Shown here piece after piece: positions 13,573-27,404 of a stretch of 64,000 bases of DNA. A model generated the notes under the pieces. It saw nothing but the letters and a program-made list of their open reading frames with translations, did not search any database and had not been told where the DNA came from. The stretch is from Deinococcus aetherius (GTDB lineage: Bacteria; Deinococcota; Deinococci; Deinococcales; Deinococcaceae): the NCBI RefSeq assembly GCF_025997855.1, contig NZ_AP026560.1:2238501-2302500 (forward strand). Reading direction: 5' to 3'. Numbering within the stretch: the first letter of the stretch is position 1; the number at the start of each line of letters is the position of its first letter. A program made the position numbers and the translations under genes.

Positions 13573-14124
13573 TTACTGCACGCTGGGGCTGCCCGTTCCG
13601 CCCCCGTCCACGCGCACAAGCAGGGGCACCTCGCTCTGGGTCCCGTCGTGCGAGTAGACCAGGGTGCCGACCTTGGGCGCGCCAGCTCGGGCGGTGGGCG
13701 CGGCGGTCACTTTCAGGGTCACCCAGACGCGCTCGTAGTAGTTGACCGAAGTCGCCCCGGAGGAGGGATGGGTGGTACCCACAATCTCCTTGGCGACAAA
13801 GGCCTGCGCCAGCGCCACGTCCACACCCGGTGGCAGGTCCTGGGGCGTCACCGACAGCCAGGACACGGGCGAGCTGGCCGAATGCACGTTGCTGCTGTTG
13901 TCCCGACTCCCGAAGTCGATCTCCAACGCCCTGAAGGGGGCGTCATCGACCTTGAGCAGCGTGCGCGGGTAGCTGTACCTCACGTACAGAGCCTGCCCCG
14001 GCCTCACCGTGACCGGGGTCATAGGTGAGGCCATCACCTGCGGGGCCGAGACACCCACTCCCATCTGAGAGGGCGCGCACGCGGACAGGAGCGCGGCGAG
14101 GGAAACCACCAATATCTTCTTCAC
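13573..14124 (-). CDS. Putative lipoprotein, unknown function
   Basis: 183-residue predicted lipoprotein. The signal peptide MKKILVVSLAALLSAC ends in a lipobox (LLSAC), so the mature protein should be acylated on Cys and anchored in the envelope. The remainder is beta-rich with no recognised domain; it contains RPGQALYVRYSYPRTLL and VNYYERVWVTLKV. GTG 14124 is preferred to the longer frame from 14178 because only this start gives a proper lipoprotein signal, although no clear Shine-Dalgarno is visible. It converges on the sulfonate ABC operon across a hairpin. Function not recognised. Confidence 0.75.
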   Translation of the reverse strand: MKKILVVSLAALLSACAPSQMGVGVSAPQVMASPMTPVTVRPGQALYVRYSYPRTLLKVDDAPFRALEIDFGSRDNSSNVHSASSPVSWLSVTPQDLPPGVDVALAQAFVAKEIVGTTHPSSGATSVNYYERVWVTLKVTAAPTARAGAPKVGTLVYSHDGTQSEVPLLVRVDGGGTGSPSVQ

Positions 14125-14222
14125 GTCCGAAAGACTAAAGAGGGAGATGCGGCCGGTGAAGCGAAGTTGTGGCACCACCCGTCGGGGGTAATCTTCTCTC
14201 GGCCCGCCTCTTTCCCTTCCTG

Positions 14223-15491
<1,269 letters not shown>

Positions 15492-15637
15492 GTTCGACCT
15501 CCTGTTGGAGTCCAGTCTAGGGGCTCGGGGCCGGGAAAAAAGGGCGCGTGTCCAGCCGGGCAGGTTGGAGGCAGGCGCGGCATCCACCCCAGGGGAAAGA
15601 ACGGAACATTCGAGTGCCCCTGCGCGTAGGAAGGGAC

Positions 15638-16027
15638 ATGAGCAAGACCTTCCACCTGCCGCTGCTCGCCACGCTGCCCGCCCTGCTCGCCGCCTGCGGG
15701 GACAACGACCTCGACCTCGACCGCTACAAGCGCACGAAGTACACGTCCTACGAGCAGTGTCGGCTGGCCAACCAGGACGTCATCCGCCAGGGCCTGCGAA
15801 ATCCCTGCCAGAAGACGAGCGGCGGTTTCTACGGCCCGTACATCCTGCTGGGGTCGGGCCTCACCCGCTACGTGGGCTACACGTCCTCGGGCGGCGTCGC
15901 CCCCACCGGCCTGACCCACGACAGCAAGCGGGGCACCTACGGCAGCTTCAAGGCGCCCGTCAGCCGGGGCGGGTTCACAAGCACGGGCCGCGCGGGCAGC
16001 TCCTCGTCCGGCAGCTTCGGCGGCTGA
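15638..16027 (+). CDS. YgiB-like (DUF1190) lipoprotein
   Basis: 129-residue lipoprotein with signal [20 protein letters not shown] (lipobox LLAAC). The mature part begins [21 protein letters not shown] and ends in a Gly/Ser-rich tail (SSSSGSFGG). The [10 protein letters not shown] and [12 protein letters not shown] segments resemble the DUF1190/YgiB family. ATG 15638 follows GGAAGGGA at the right distance. Its stop overlaps the next start by one base (16025-16029), and that gene is a YgiC-like ATP-grasp protein, reproducing the ygiB-ygiC pairing of enterobacteria. That context strengthens the call. The function of YgiB is unknown. Confidence 0.78.
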   Translation: MSKTFHLPLLATLPALLAACGDNDLDLDRYKRTKYTSYEQCRLANQDVIRQGLRNPCQKTSGGFYGPYILLGSGLTRYVGYTSSGGVAPTGLTHDSKRGTYGSFKAPVSRGGFTSTGRAGSSSSGSFGG

Positions 16028-17190
16028 TGCGGCGCCTCACCTTCCGCGAGCGACCGAACTGGGAAGCCCGGCTTCAGGAGGTTGGCTTCACGTGGTACGC
16101 CCCCACTCCAGAGCACCCCGTCCCCTACTGGGGCGAGGACGCCTGCTACGCCTTCACCCCCGCGCAGATCGAGGGCCTCCGGCGTGACGCCCAGGACCTC
16201 ACCGACATGGTACTGGAGACGACCGGGGCGGCCATCCTGGCGGGGAGGCCGGGCGAACTGGGCATCCCCGCCTTCCTCCACGGGGCGGTGCGCGAGTCCT
16301 GGGACCGCGACGACCCGACCGTCTACATGCGCCTGGACCTCGCCTACGACGGGCAGGGGCACGCCCGGCTGCTGGAGGTGAACGCGCAGACGCCCACCTC
16401 GCTCATCGAGGCGGCGGTCAGCCAGTGGCACTGGCTTGAGGACCGGCTGGCGTCGGGGGAGTTGCCCCCCGGGGCGACCCAGTGGAACACCATCCACGAG
16501 GGGCTGGGCGAGCAGTGGGCGTACCTGATGCGCGAGCGGGGCGTGACCCAGGCGCACTTCAGCGCCGCCCGTGAGGTCGAGGACATCGCCACCGTCACCT
16601 ACCTGCGTGACCTCGCCCTCGCGGCGGGGGTGAGCGGGTCCTTCCTCGCGGCGGACGAGATCGGCACGAGCCCGGGCGAGTCGTATCTGCTCGACACGTG
16701 GTCCCTGCCCATCCGCCATCTGATGTGGCTGTGGCCCTTCGAGTACGCCTGGGAGTCGCGGGACGCGGCCTTCCTGGCGAGCACCGGGACCCGCTTCATC
16801 GAGCCGCTGTGGAAGGCGGTCACGGGGAGCAAGGGACTCCTCGCCCTCCTCCACGGGCGTTACCCGGACAGCGGACTGGTGCTCCCGGCGACCCTGATGC
16901 CCGGCGCGCTAGGTTCCGGGGTGGTCCGCAAGCCCCTGTACTCCCGCGAGGGGCAGAACGTCGCCCTGCCCGGCGCATCTGCCACACCCGGCGTCTACGG
17001 TGACCTCCCGACCATCGAGCAGGCATACGCGGAGTTGCCCGCCTTCGACGCGAAGGACGGGCCGCGTTACCCGGTCCTGGGCGTGTGGGTCGCCGGGGAC
17101 GAGGTGTGCGGGCTGGGCATCCGGGAGGGGCGCACACGGGTAACGGACAACCGGGCGACCTTCGTGCCGCACGTCGTCCTGCCGGGGTGA
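16027..17190 (+). CDS. Glutathionylspermidine synthase-like ATP-grasp protein (YgiC family)
   Basis: 387-residue ATP-grasp ligase homologous to the synthetase half of glutathionylspermidine synthetase/amidase. The N-terminus [20 protein letters not shown] and the segments YWGEDACYAF, MRLDLAYDG...LLEVNAQTPTSLIEAA and ESRDAAFL match the YgiC/YjfC group. Glutathionylspermidine synthetase joins glutathione and spermidine, but YgiC-type homologues have not been shown to do so, so the substrate is open. The LLEVNAQTPT motif carries the Mg-ATP-ligating acidic residue of the fold. It overlaps the YgiB-like lipoprotein gene by one base, so the two are probably co-translated. Confidence 0.88.
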   Translation: MRRLTFRERPNWEARLQEVGFTWYAPTPEHPVPYWGEDACYAFTPAQIEGLRRDAQDLTDMVLETTGAAILAGRPGELGIPAFLHGAVRESWDRDDPTVYMRLDLAYDGQGHARLLEVNAQTPTSLIEAAVSQWHWLEDRLASGELPPGATQWNTIHEGLGEQWAYLMRERGVTQAHFSAAREVEDIATVTYLRDLALAAGVSGSFLAADEIGTSPGESYLLDTWSLPIRHLMWLWPFEYAWESRDAAFLASTGTRFIEPLWKAVTGSKGLLALLHGRYPDSGLVLPATLMPGALGSGVVRKPLYSREGQNVALPGASATPGVYGDLPTIEQAYAELPAFDAKDGPRYPVLGVWVAGDEVCGLGIREGRTRVTDNRATFVPHVVLPG

Positions 17191-17203
17191 CGGAGAGCCC
17201 TGG

Positions 17204-17428
17204 TCAGTGGTCTCCCCCGTGCCGCTCGGTCGGCAGGCTGAGGTCGGACTTGTCCACCCCCTCCGTCGCAGGCCCCAGTTCCGCTTCGGGCGACTCCCAC
17301 GCCAGCTCGCGCAACTCGCGGTCGGCGGCTTTCGACACTTCGGGGGTCCAGCGTCCGTGTTCGGTCATGGTGCCTTCCTGCGCCGTCTTTGCCTGATCGT
17401 CCTGGCCCTTCTCCCGTCCGTCCGTCAT
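17204..17428 (-). CDS. Small hydrophilic hypothetical protein
   Basis: 74 residues, strongly charged, with no hydrophobic segment and no recognised domain. Parts such as WTPEVSKAADRELRELAWES have helical amphipathic character. ATG 17428 has GAGGTG a few bases upstream, which supports translation. It lies convergent to the YgiC-like gene, 14 bp from its stop. The frame shows a coding-like composition, but with so short a protein the call is moderate. Confidence 0.55.
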   Translation of the reverse strand: MTDGREKGQDDQAKTAQEGTMTEHGRWTPEVSKAADRELRELAWESPEAELGPATEGVDKSDLSLPTERHGGDH

Positions 17429-17528
17429 GAGACACCTCGGCCCGTATTCGACTCCAGGACCGGGGGCTCTTGGCGAGAAAACCGGGGGGAGTTCCCGGGG
17501 AAAGCTTCATTGCCGCGTGGCGAGACGG

Positions 17529-17903
17529 CTACTTCAGGTCGCACCTGTACATGAACGTCTTGCCGCCGCTGAGGTACAGCATCACGAACGTCGAGCCCTT
17601 CGGCGTGGTCACGGCGGCGCGGTAGAGGTCCTTGTCGTTGAAGCTGGAGCGGTATCCCACCGTCTTGTCCTTGGCGGCGGCGTCCTTCATCGCCTCGTCC
17701 ATGATGAGGGCCGCGATCTTGAACTGCCCGGGCGTGGCCCCGGAGCCGGGTCTGGCCTCGATCCCGCCCGCGCAGTGGCGACCCGAGAAGCTGAAGGCGT
17801 GGGCATCGATCCCCTGTCTGGCCGAGCGGTCGAGGCCCAGGGCCCGGGCGGGCGTGAGCAGCAGCAGCGAAAGGGCAAGCGGGAGGAGACTTTTTCCGAG
17901 CAT
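17529..17903 (-). CDS. Small exported hypothetical protein
   Basis: 124 residues with a clear Sec signal peptide (MLGKSLLPLALSLLLLTPARA) and cleavage probably after ARA. The mature domain contains two cysteines (RHCAGG and YRCDLK), which could form a disulfide in the periplasm. No domain is recognised. The ATG is preceded by TAGAGT with a 6-nt gap, a leaderless start pattern, which supports this start and the reality of the gene. Confidence 0.7.
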   Translation of the reverse strand: MLGKSLLPLALSLLLLTPARALGLDRSARQGIDAHAFSFSGRHCAGGIEARPGSGATPGQFKIAALIMDEAMKDAAAKDKTVGYRSSFNDKDLYRAAVTTPKGSTFVMLYLSGGKTFMYRCDLK

Positions 17904-18026
17904 GGGGCGACTCTAGAGGGCGGGCAGGGCGTCTCCCCACGCAGATGAGCGGTGTTGGGGGAACTGCCCCCTCCACTTCCCCAAGGCCCCGCCGGTCGCT
18001 CCCCGTCTCCTCATGGCCGTGGCCTC

Positions 18027-18473
18027 TCACGTCAGCCCCTTCTCGAAGTGGTGGCAGGAGATGTTGAACCCCGTGGAGAGATACAGGCGGTGCGCGGTCC
18101 AGCGCCTTTCCCCCACCCCGGAGTCGAGTTGCAGGCTGTCGCAGCCCAGCCGCCTCGCCTCGGCCTCCAGCCAGGCCAGCAGCGCGCGGGCGTGTCCCCT
18201 CCCCCGGGCGTCCGGCAGCGTCGAGAGGTCGTCCACGTACAGTGCCCGCCCGAAGGCGAGCATGGTGTAGACACGGTATCCCGCCACCGCCGCCGCCTCG
18301 GTCCGGCCCGATTCGAAGACACCGACCAGTCGGTAGCCCTTGGCCTCCACCGAATGCAGGTAGGCGGCGAGTTCGCTGACCCCGGCGGTGGCGGGCGCGT
18401 GCGGGCGCAGCTCGCGCAGGGCGGGGAGGGCCAGGGCGGCGTCGGCAGGAGCAAGGGGACGCAGGTCGGGCAT
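18027..18473 (-). CDS. GNAT family acetyltransferase
   Basis: 148-residue GCN5-related N-acetyltransferase. The acetyl-CoA-binding core is ALYVDDLSTLPDARGRGHARALL (the R-G-x-G-H/A type loop), preceded by the beta-strand VAGYRVYTMLAFG and followed by GCDSLQLDSG and the Tyr-containing RLYLSTGF. The substrate is unknown. ATG 18473 lies only 5 bp after the herA stop on the same strand, so it is the third gene of a nurA-herA-GNAT unit. Earlier start codons would place it in herA and are unlikely. Whether the enzyme acts on the repair proteins or is simply hitch-hiking is open. Confidence 0.88.
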   Translation of the reverse strand: MPDLRPLAPADAALALPALRELRPHAPATAGVSELAAYLHSVEAKGYRLVGVFESGRTEAAAVAGYRVYTMLAFGRALYVDDLSTLPDARGRGHARALLAWLEAEARRLGCDSLQLDSGVGERRWTAHRLYLSTGFNISCHHFEKGLT

Positions 18474-18478
18474 GGGCC

Positions 18479-20316
<1,838 letters not shown>

Positions 20317-20320
<4 letters not shown>

Positions 20321-21342
20321 GCGACCACCCCAAGCTCTCTGGCAATATGGGCCCTTAGGCGGCGGGTCACGAGGTCGGCGCTGCCCATCGCGCGGGTCAT
20401 GGCGCTCTCCAGGGCGGCGGTCGGGATCAGGTTCTGGGGGGCACGGGGGTCCTTGTGCGCCCGGCTGGCGAGGCGGCACAGGAGATGGCCGCTGACGTTC
20501 GCCACCTCGCGCACGATGGGCGGCAGGAAGTCGGAGTCGTCGGGGGCGTACATCTCCAGCCGCATCACGCCGGACATGGGGTGCTGGTAGAAGGCGGCCT
20601 CGCACAGCCGCACGTACCAGATGAAGCGGGTGTAGGGGCTGTTGGCGTACTTCATGTGCAGGATGGGCGTGCGCTCGCCAGGCCGCAGTTCCGAGAGCAG
20701 CGAGGCGCGGTCGGCGGGGAGGTACTGGGTCTGCATCGTCTTTACGCAGCCCACGACGGCGCCGCCCAGGTTCTTCGAGCGCAGGGTGCCGTCCTGGATC
20801 GTCAGCGAGGTCAGGGCCTCCCGGTCGTCCTCCTCGGAGAAGGGCACCTGCGAGGCGAGGCCGTGGGAGAGATTCTGTTCCTCCGCCAGCATGACCTGTT
20901 GCAACTTGTGGAGCGGCGCGAGGGGATCGGCGCTCTCAGTGACGATGGGCGTGTATTGCAGCGTTCCCGTGTGCGGGTCGCGCGGCGAGAGGCGGTAGGG
21001 GTCCACCCGCAGCCCCGGCGCGTGGGCGAGGAGGCGCCGCGCCCGTACGTCGGTCAGCTCGGCGGGCCGCGACCCGTGCGGGCACATCCGCACCGCGCCC
21101 ACCACGTAGGCCCCGAAGCCGCCCATGCCCGCCTCGCCCGCCTCGTCCTCGATGAAGACGCGCGATTCCATCCGCCGCTTGCCGTCCACGACATGGACCG
21201 TGTGCAGACGCTCGGGGACGGGTTTCGCCGCCACCGCCGCCCAGCGGGGCGTCTCGATGTCGATCAGATCGCCCTCGAAGCGTTGCAGGCCGAGTTGCCC
21301 GCCCTCGATGTCCACGGGCCAGGGGTCAAGGCGAATCCGCAT
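20317..21342 (-). CDS. nurA: NurA 5'-3' nuclease
   Basis: 341-residue NurA-family nuclease, partner of HerA in processing DNA double-strand ends. The first catalytic aspartate is in [14 protein letters not shown] (Asp53), typical of the NurA RNase-H-like core; further conserved segments are [16 protein letters not shown] and [20 protein letters not shown]. Start ATG 21342 is chosen because TACAAT ends exactly 7 nt upstream (21350-21355 on the plus strand), a leaderless arrangement; the alternative ATG 21351 would overlap that -10 box. It overlaps herA by 4 nt and opens the nurA-herA-GNAT operon. Confidence 0.9.
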
Positions 21343-21350
21343 GGGGGGCA

Positions 21351-21438
21351 TTGTAGGTCGGGGTCGTGGGCTGTGGGGCACAGGTTGGAGGAAAAGAGGG
21401 TGCTCTTCCTCCAACCCACGACCCACGACCTACAACCC
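21351..21438. repeat. Long imperfect inverted repeat between nurA and crp
   Basis: Arms TTGTAGGTCGGGGTCGTGGG (21351-21370) and CCCACGACCCACGACCTACA (from about 21415) are nearly complementary, enclosing a second stem from GGTTGGAGG to CCTCCAACC. It could fold into one long hairpin. The left arm contains the nurA -10 box. Confidence 0.75.
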
Positions 21439-21472
21439 AAAAAAGAAGCGCCCGGTTCCCCTCACCGGACGC
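21439..21472 (-). terminator. Rho-independent terminator of the CRP-family gene
   Basis: On the minus strand GCGTCCGGT pairs with ACCGGGCGC (one G-U) across a 7-nt loop, followed by TTCTTTTTT. It lies 21 bp beyond the stop of the regulator. Confidence 0.85.
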
Positions 21473-21493
21473 GCCCTGTTCTCTCCTCTGCTC

Positions 21494-22117
21494 TCAGCCG
21501 TGATACCCGCTCAACTCCCGCAGCCGCGCCTCGTCGGTCAGGGTCAGGCAGCGGTAGGCGGGGGTCAGCAGGCCGTCGTCGCGCATCTCGCCGATGAGTT
21601 TGCTTACGCTCTCGCGCGTGGCCCCGGTGCCCTCGGCGATGAGTTCGTGGGTGGCGCGCACGAAACGCTGGCCGCCCTCGTGGACACCGCCCAGGCTGGA
21701 GTCGGCGAGGCTCAGGAGGTAGCGGGCGATGCGCTCGCGCAGTTCGCCGTCCTGGATGTGCACGCCGTCGTTCATCACCCGCTGGAGCTGGGCGCTGAGG
21801 CTGCGGGTGACCTCCCACAGCTCGGCGGCGCTGAGGTGCTGAATGTGGATGGGCGTGAGGCTGGCGTCGGTGAGGGCGATCATCTGGTGGCTGCGCGGCA
21901 ACCCGTGCAGGGTCTCCTCGCCGAAGATATCGCCCGGCAGCACGTGGCGCACGGTCAGGTTGCGGCCCTGGGGCGTCAGGCGCACGGCACGCAGAAGGCC
22001 GCTGTCGAGGCGGTAGAGGGTGGGCGCCGAGTCGCCCGCGTAGTACAGCGTGTCACCACGGCGCAGTGGCCTGCTGCGAAGGTCGGAACTGACCGGGGGG
22101 GTGCTGTACAACGTCAT
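21494..22117 (-). CDS. CRP/FNR family transcriptional regulator
   Basis: 207-residue regulator. The N-terminal cyclic-nucleotide-binding-like beta-roll covers about residues 15-115 ([21 protein letters not shown]), followed by a long dimerisation helix and a C-terminal winged helix with recognition segment [16 protein letters not shown]. The GEE segment resembles the cAMP-contacting motif of CRP, but ligand residues are incomplete. It may correspond to the DdrI-type CRP homologue of Deinococcus, an inference only. ATG 22117 is fixed by AAGGAG just upstream. A terminator follows the stop. The upstream region has several short palindromes that could be autoregulatory. Confidence 0.88.
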   Translation of the reverse strand: MTLYSTPPVSSDLRSRPLRRGDTLYYAGDSAPTLYRLDSGLLRAVRLTPQGRNLTVRHVLPGDIFGEETLHGLPRSHQMIALTDASLTPIHIQHLSAAELWEVTRSLSAQLQRVMNDGVHIQDGELRERIARYLLSLADSSLGGVHEGGQRFVRATHELIAEGTGATRESVSKLIGEMRDDGLLTPAYRCLTLTDEARLRELSGYHG

Positions 22118-22438
22118 GACGGACTCCTTGGGACAGGGAAGGACGGGGCGGCGGACAGCGAACAACCGGATTCCGAGACGCCCGAACTGTACAAAGTTTG
22201 TCCAACCTTTGAACGTTCGGGCCGAACATTATGAAGTCCTTGATAAGGCGGGGGGAGGTGGGGGCACCGGGGACGCGCGCGAGAAGGGTGGCAGGCACGT
22301 CCTTCTTCCCACCTTTCGTTCGACGTTGACCTCCTTAACCCTTCGCGGGGGGTGCGGCGCCCTCACCCTTTCTTCATGCACAAACGGTTGGGGCGTGAGA
22401 CGAAGGGGAGGGGACGGATCTGCCCCCCGCGCTGGACC
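22118..22438. other. Regulatory intergenic region upstream of the CRP-family gene
   Basis: No gene is supported here. Between 22191 and 22227 there are three palindromes in a row: ACAAAGTTTGT (22191-22201), GAACGTTC (22211-22218) and GTTCGGGCCGAAC (22215-22227). They lie 74-110 bp before the regulator's start and are candidate operator sites. The rest (22240-22438) shows nothing recognisable. Confidence 0.5.
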
Positions 22439-23410
22439 TCAAGCGAAGACCTCCAGGCCGTCCAGAACGACGCTCGCGTGTGCCTCGACGGTGAGGGCGT
22501 GGTCGCGGTTGTAGCCGCCCGCCATCATGGTCACGACGGGCACGTCCACCTCCCGGGCCCAGGTCAGCACGGCCCGGTTGCGCTCTCGCACGCCGTCCAG
22601 GGTCAGGGCGAAGCGGCCGAAGCGGTCCCCGGCGAGTACGTCCGCCCCCGCGAGGTAGAGGAGCAGGTCGGGGCGGAAGGCGTCCAGGGCGGGCAGGGCC
22701 GACTCGCGCAGCACCCGCAGGTACTCGACGTCGGTGACCCCGTCGGGGAGGCTGAGGTCGAGGCTGCTCCTCTCCTTGCGGAAGGGGTAGTTGCGTTCAC
22801 CGTGAACGCTGAGGGTAAAGGCCCGCTCCTCCCCGGCGAGGAGGGCCGCCGTGCCGTTGCCCTGATGAACGTCGAGGTCGAGCACGGCGACCCGGTTCGC
22901 CCACCCCTCGTCCAACGCGAGGCGGGTGAGGATCGCGGCGTCGTTGACGAGGCAAAAACCCTCGGCGCGGTCGGCGAAGGCGTGATGGGTGCCGCCCGCG
23001 AGGTTGGCGCCCCAGCCGCACTCCAGGGCGTCGTGCAGGGCCGCGAGGCTGCCCCCCGCCGCCCGCCGCGCCCGCTCGACCACCCCGGGGCTCCAGGGCA
23101 GCCCGAAGGCGCGCTGCTCGGCGGCCGTCACCTCTCCCCGACGCCAGCGCCGCAACCACTCGGGATCGTGCACGCGCGCGGCGTCGGCCCAGCGCAGGGC
23201 GGGCGTCTCCAGCACGGGGAGCAGGCCCGCCAGCCGGTCGCGGACCCCCGCGTACTTGTACGCCGGGAAACGGTGGCCCTCCGGCAGGGGGAAGGTGTAC
23301 GAGGCCGGGGTGTAGGCCCGGAAGGGGTGGAGAAAGGGGGAGTCGGAGGCGGGCGCGGGCACCCCGGCAGTCTCGGGCAAGGGGGGCGGTCGGGCAGGGC
23401 TGATCCCCAC
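22439..23410 (-). CDS. Histone deacetylase-like (AcuC/APAH family) deacetylase
   Basis: 323-residue member of the arginase-deacetylase fold. The His-His catalytic pair is in GGTHHAF; zinc ligands are in [12 protein letters not shown] (Asp and His) and in [12 protein letters not shown] (Asp). The C-terminal MMAGGYNRD also fits. Bacterial members deacetylate acetyl-lysine (AcuC) or acetylpolyamines; the substrate here is unknown. The start is uncertain: GTG 23410 has AAAGG about 8 nt upstream, but the first 30 residues are Pro/Ala-rich and a later start is possible. It is divergent from the PfkB kinase gene, with a perfect tandem repeat between them. Confidence 0.88.
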   Translation of the reverse strand: MGISPARPPPLPETAGVPAPASDSPFLHPFRAYTPASYTFPLPEGHRFPAYKYAGVRDRLAGLLPVLETPALRWADAARVHDPEWLRRWRRGEVTAAEQRAFGLPWSPGVVERARRAAGGSLAALHDALECGWGANLAGGTHHAFADRAEGFCLVNDAAILTRLALDEGWANRVAVLDLDVHQGNGTAALLAGEERAFTLSVHGERNYPFRKERSSLDLSLPDGVTDVEYLRVLRESALPALDAFRPDLLLYLAGADVLAGDRFGRFALTLDGVRERNRAVLTWAREVDVPVVTMMAGGYNRDHALTVEAHASVVLDGLEVFA

Positions 23411-23423
23411 TTTGTTCGACCTT

Positions 23424-23451
23424 TGTTCAAGGTCGTGTGTTCAAGGTCGTG
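23424..23451. repeat. Perfect tandem 14-bp repeat between divergent genes
   Basis: TGTTCAAGGTCGTG occurs twice head to tail (23424-23437, 23438-23451) in the 117-bp gap between the deacetylase-like and PfkB genes. A related TTTGTTCGACC precedes it. The position suggests a double binding site. Confidence 0.7.
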
Positions 23452-23527
23452 CCCGGGGGCCCGTCCAGTTCCGACCCGTCCAGCCGAGCGCGGACCCTCC
23501 CGCACCCGCTGGTTTACTCTGTGCCGG

Positions 23528-24448
23528 ATGACCAGCCCTGCCCAACTGCCCCTGATCGTGAGCGCCGGGGAGGCGCTGACCGACCTCGTGACCGCCGGGG
23601 AGAACCGCTGGGTGGCACACCCGGGCGGCGCGGGGTGGAACGTCGCGCGGGCCTGCACGCGGCTAGGGATCCCCAGCGCCTTTGCGGGGGCGGTCGGGCA
23701 GGATAACTTCGGGGACGACCTCGCGGCGGCGAGCGAGGCGGCGGGGCTCGACCTCCGTTTCCTCCAGAGGGTGCCCGCCCCCACCCTGCTCGCGGTCGTG
23801 TACCGGCTCACGCCGCCCGCCTACCGCTTCCTGGGCGAGAACAGCGCCGACCTCCAGTTCGACCCGGGACGCTTGCCCGAGGACTGGCTGGGGGCCGTGC
23901 GCTGGCTGCACGTCGGCGGCATCAGCCTGAGCCGCTGGCCGCTCGCCGACACGCTGCTCGGCGTGACCCAGGCGGCGAAGGCAGCGGGGGTGCGGGTCAG
24001 CTTCGATCCCAACGCCCGAATCACCCACCGCCACCCGGACTACCCGGCGGTCTTCCGGCGCGTGGCGGGGCTCTCGGATCTGATGAAGCTCAGCGACGAG
24101 GACCTTGCCTTCTTCTTCCCGGGACGATCCGAGGAGGATGCGCTGCGGGAGTTGCGCGGCATGAACGCCCGCTGCCCCATCGTGATCACGCGCGGGGCGC
24201 AGGGGGCGACCCTCTACCAGCCCGCCGGACGCGCCGACCTTCCCACCGCGCCCGTGACCGTGGCCGACACGGTGGGCGCCGGGGACGCCCTGTGCGCCGG
24301 TCTGCTCGTGAGCGCCATCGAGCGCCCCGAGGCGCTGTGGACCGACCACCTGCGAATGGGGTTGCGCGCCGCCGCCGCCGCCTGCGCCCGCCCAGGCGCC
24401 TACGCGCCGACCCGCGCGGACCTGGAGGCGGTGCCGCTGCCGGGGTAA
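23528..24448 (+). CDS. PfkB family carbohydrate kinase (fructokinase-like)
   Basis: 306-residue ribokinase/PfkB-family sugar kinase. The N-terminal signature region is [17 protein letters not shown], and the C-terminal anion-hole motif with catalytic Asp is [13 protein letters not shown]. The order of motifs and the GEALTDLV start resemble fructokinases and 2-keto-3-deoxygluconate kinases; the exact sugar is not determinable. ATG 23528 has TACTCT (23515-23520) with a 7-nt gap, a leaderless pattern that decides the start against the much longer open frame from 22352. Confidence 0.9.
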   Translation: MTSPAQLPLIVSAGEALTDLVTAGENRWVAHPGGAGWNVARACTRLGIPSAFAGAVGQDNFGDDLAAASEAAGLDLRFLQRVPAPTLLAVVYRLTPPAYRFLGENSADLQFDPGRLPEDWLGAVRWLHVGGISLSRWPLADTLLGVTQAAKAAGVRVSFDPNARITHRHPDYPAVFRRVAGLSDLMKLSDEDLAFFFPGRSEEDALRELRGMNARCPIVITRGAQGATLYQPAGRADLPTAPVTVADTVGAGDALCAGLLVSAIERPEALWTDHLRMGLRAAAAACARPGAYAPTRADLEAVPLPG

Positions 24449-24491
24449 AGAGGGGTTCACAGACACGGGACGCGTTGGACCCACCCTACCC

Positions 24492-25007
24492 TCAGCCCGG
24501 GCAGAGCCCCCGGCGCAGCGACTCTACGTGGAGGCCAGGCTGCCGCCGCAGTTCGGTGACGTACCCGGGACGGCGGATGCCCGTCTCGCGCAGCAGGCGT
24601 CCCCGCACGTCGTACTCGGCGGCGAGGTTGTACCGCACACCCGAGGAGCCCGAGGCGCGGGCAGTCGCGTAGCGCAGCCTTCCGGTGGCGTCGTAGTACC
24701 CCGTGAACTGCACGTTGTTGCCCGGCAGGGCGCGGCGGTACCGCACGATGCGCGGCGTGTTCCTCACGTCGGCCAGCACCGTCAGCCGCACCCGGCCCAG
24801 GCGGTCGGCACAGCGCCGCGACACCCGCAGGGGGTGGAGCAGCCCCGTGCGCTCCAGCAACCGCACCTGCGCCGTCTCTCGGGCGACGAGCACCCGGGCC
24901 TGCTGGAGGGCCGTGGGCTGCCGGGGAGACGTTTGGGCCGGGGCGAGGGGGGACAGGGCGGCGAGCAGCAAGGAGGCGAGGGGCGCGGCCAGGCTGCGGG
25001 AATTCAT
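24492..25007 (-). CDS. Exported hypothetical protein
   Basis: 171 residues with a signal peptide (LAAPLASLLLAALSPLAPAQ). The mature protein is Arg-rich and contains a repeat-like pair YYDATGRLRY and EYDVRGRLLRETG, reminiscent of RHS/YD-type beta units, plus a cysteine near each end (RRCADRL, RGLCPG) that could form a disulfide. No family is recognised. It converges on the PfkB kinase gene, with 43 bp between stops, and lies just downstream of methylmalonyl-CoA mutase on the same strand (51 bp gap). Confidence 0.72.
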   Translation of the reverse strand: MNSRSLAAPLASLLLAALSPLAPAQTSPRQPTALQQARVLVARETAQVRLLERTGLLHPLRVSRRCADRLGRVRLTVLADVRNTPRIVRYRRALPGNNVQFTGYYDATGRLRYATARASGSSGVRYNLAAEYDVRGRLLRETGIRRPGYVTELRRQPGLHVESLRRGLCPG

Positions 25008-25058
25008 GGTTTCCTTTTACCCGATGGGAGTGAGGCGGGGGTGCGGGTCGCTTTCATC

Positions 25059-27209
<2,151 letters not shown>

Positions 27210-27404
27210 GCGGCCTCCGTGTCGGTGTGGGGCCATGATGCCACGCGCAGACCAAACGGGCGTTTGGTGACTGGGGACACGGGACAGGCTCCCCCCCTGG
27301 ACCGTCCATCAACCGTTCAAATTGTGAGGCCCGGCGGGAGGACGGTGGACACACCTCGTTTCATGTCAAAGGGACTGAGCCCCGTGTCCCCCGGAGGTTC
27401 GACC

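Noticed and set aside
27210..27404. Cobalamin riboswitch near the B12-dependent mutase
   Set aside because: No B12-box-like sequence is present, and the mutase has a simple ribosome site directly upstream.
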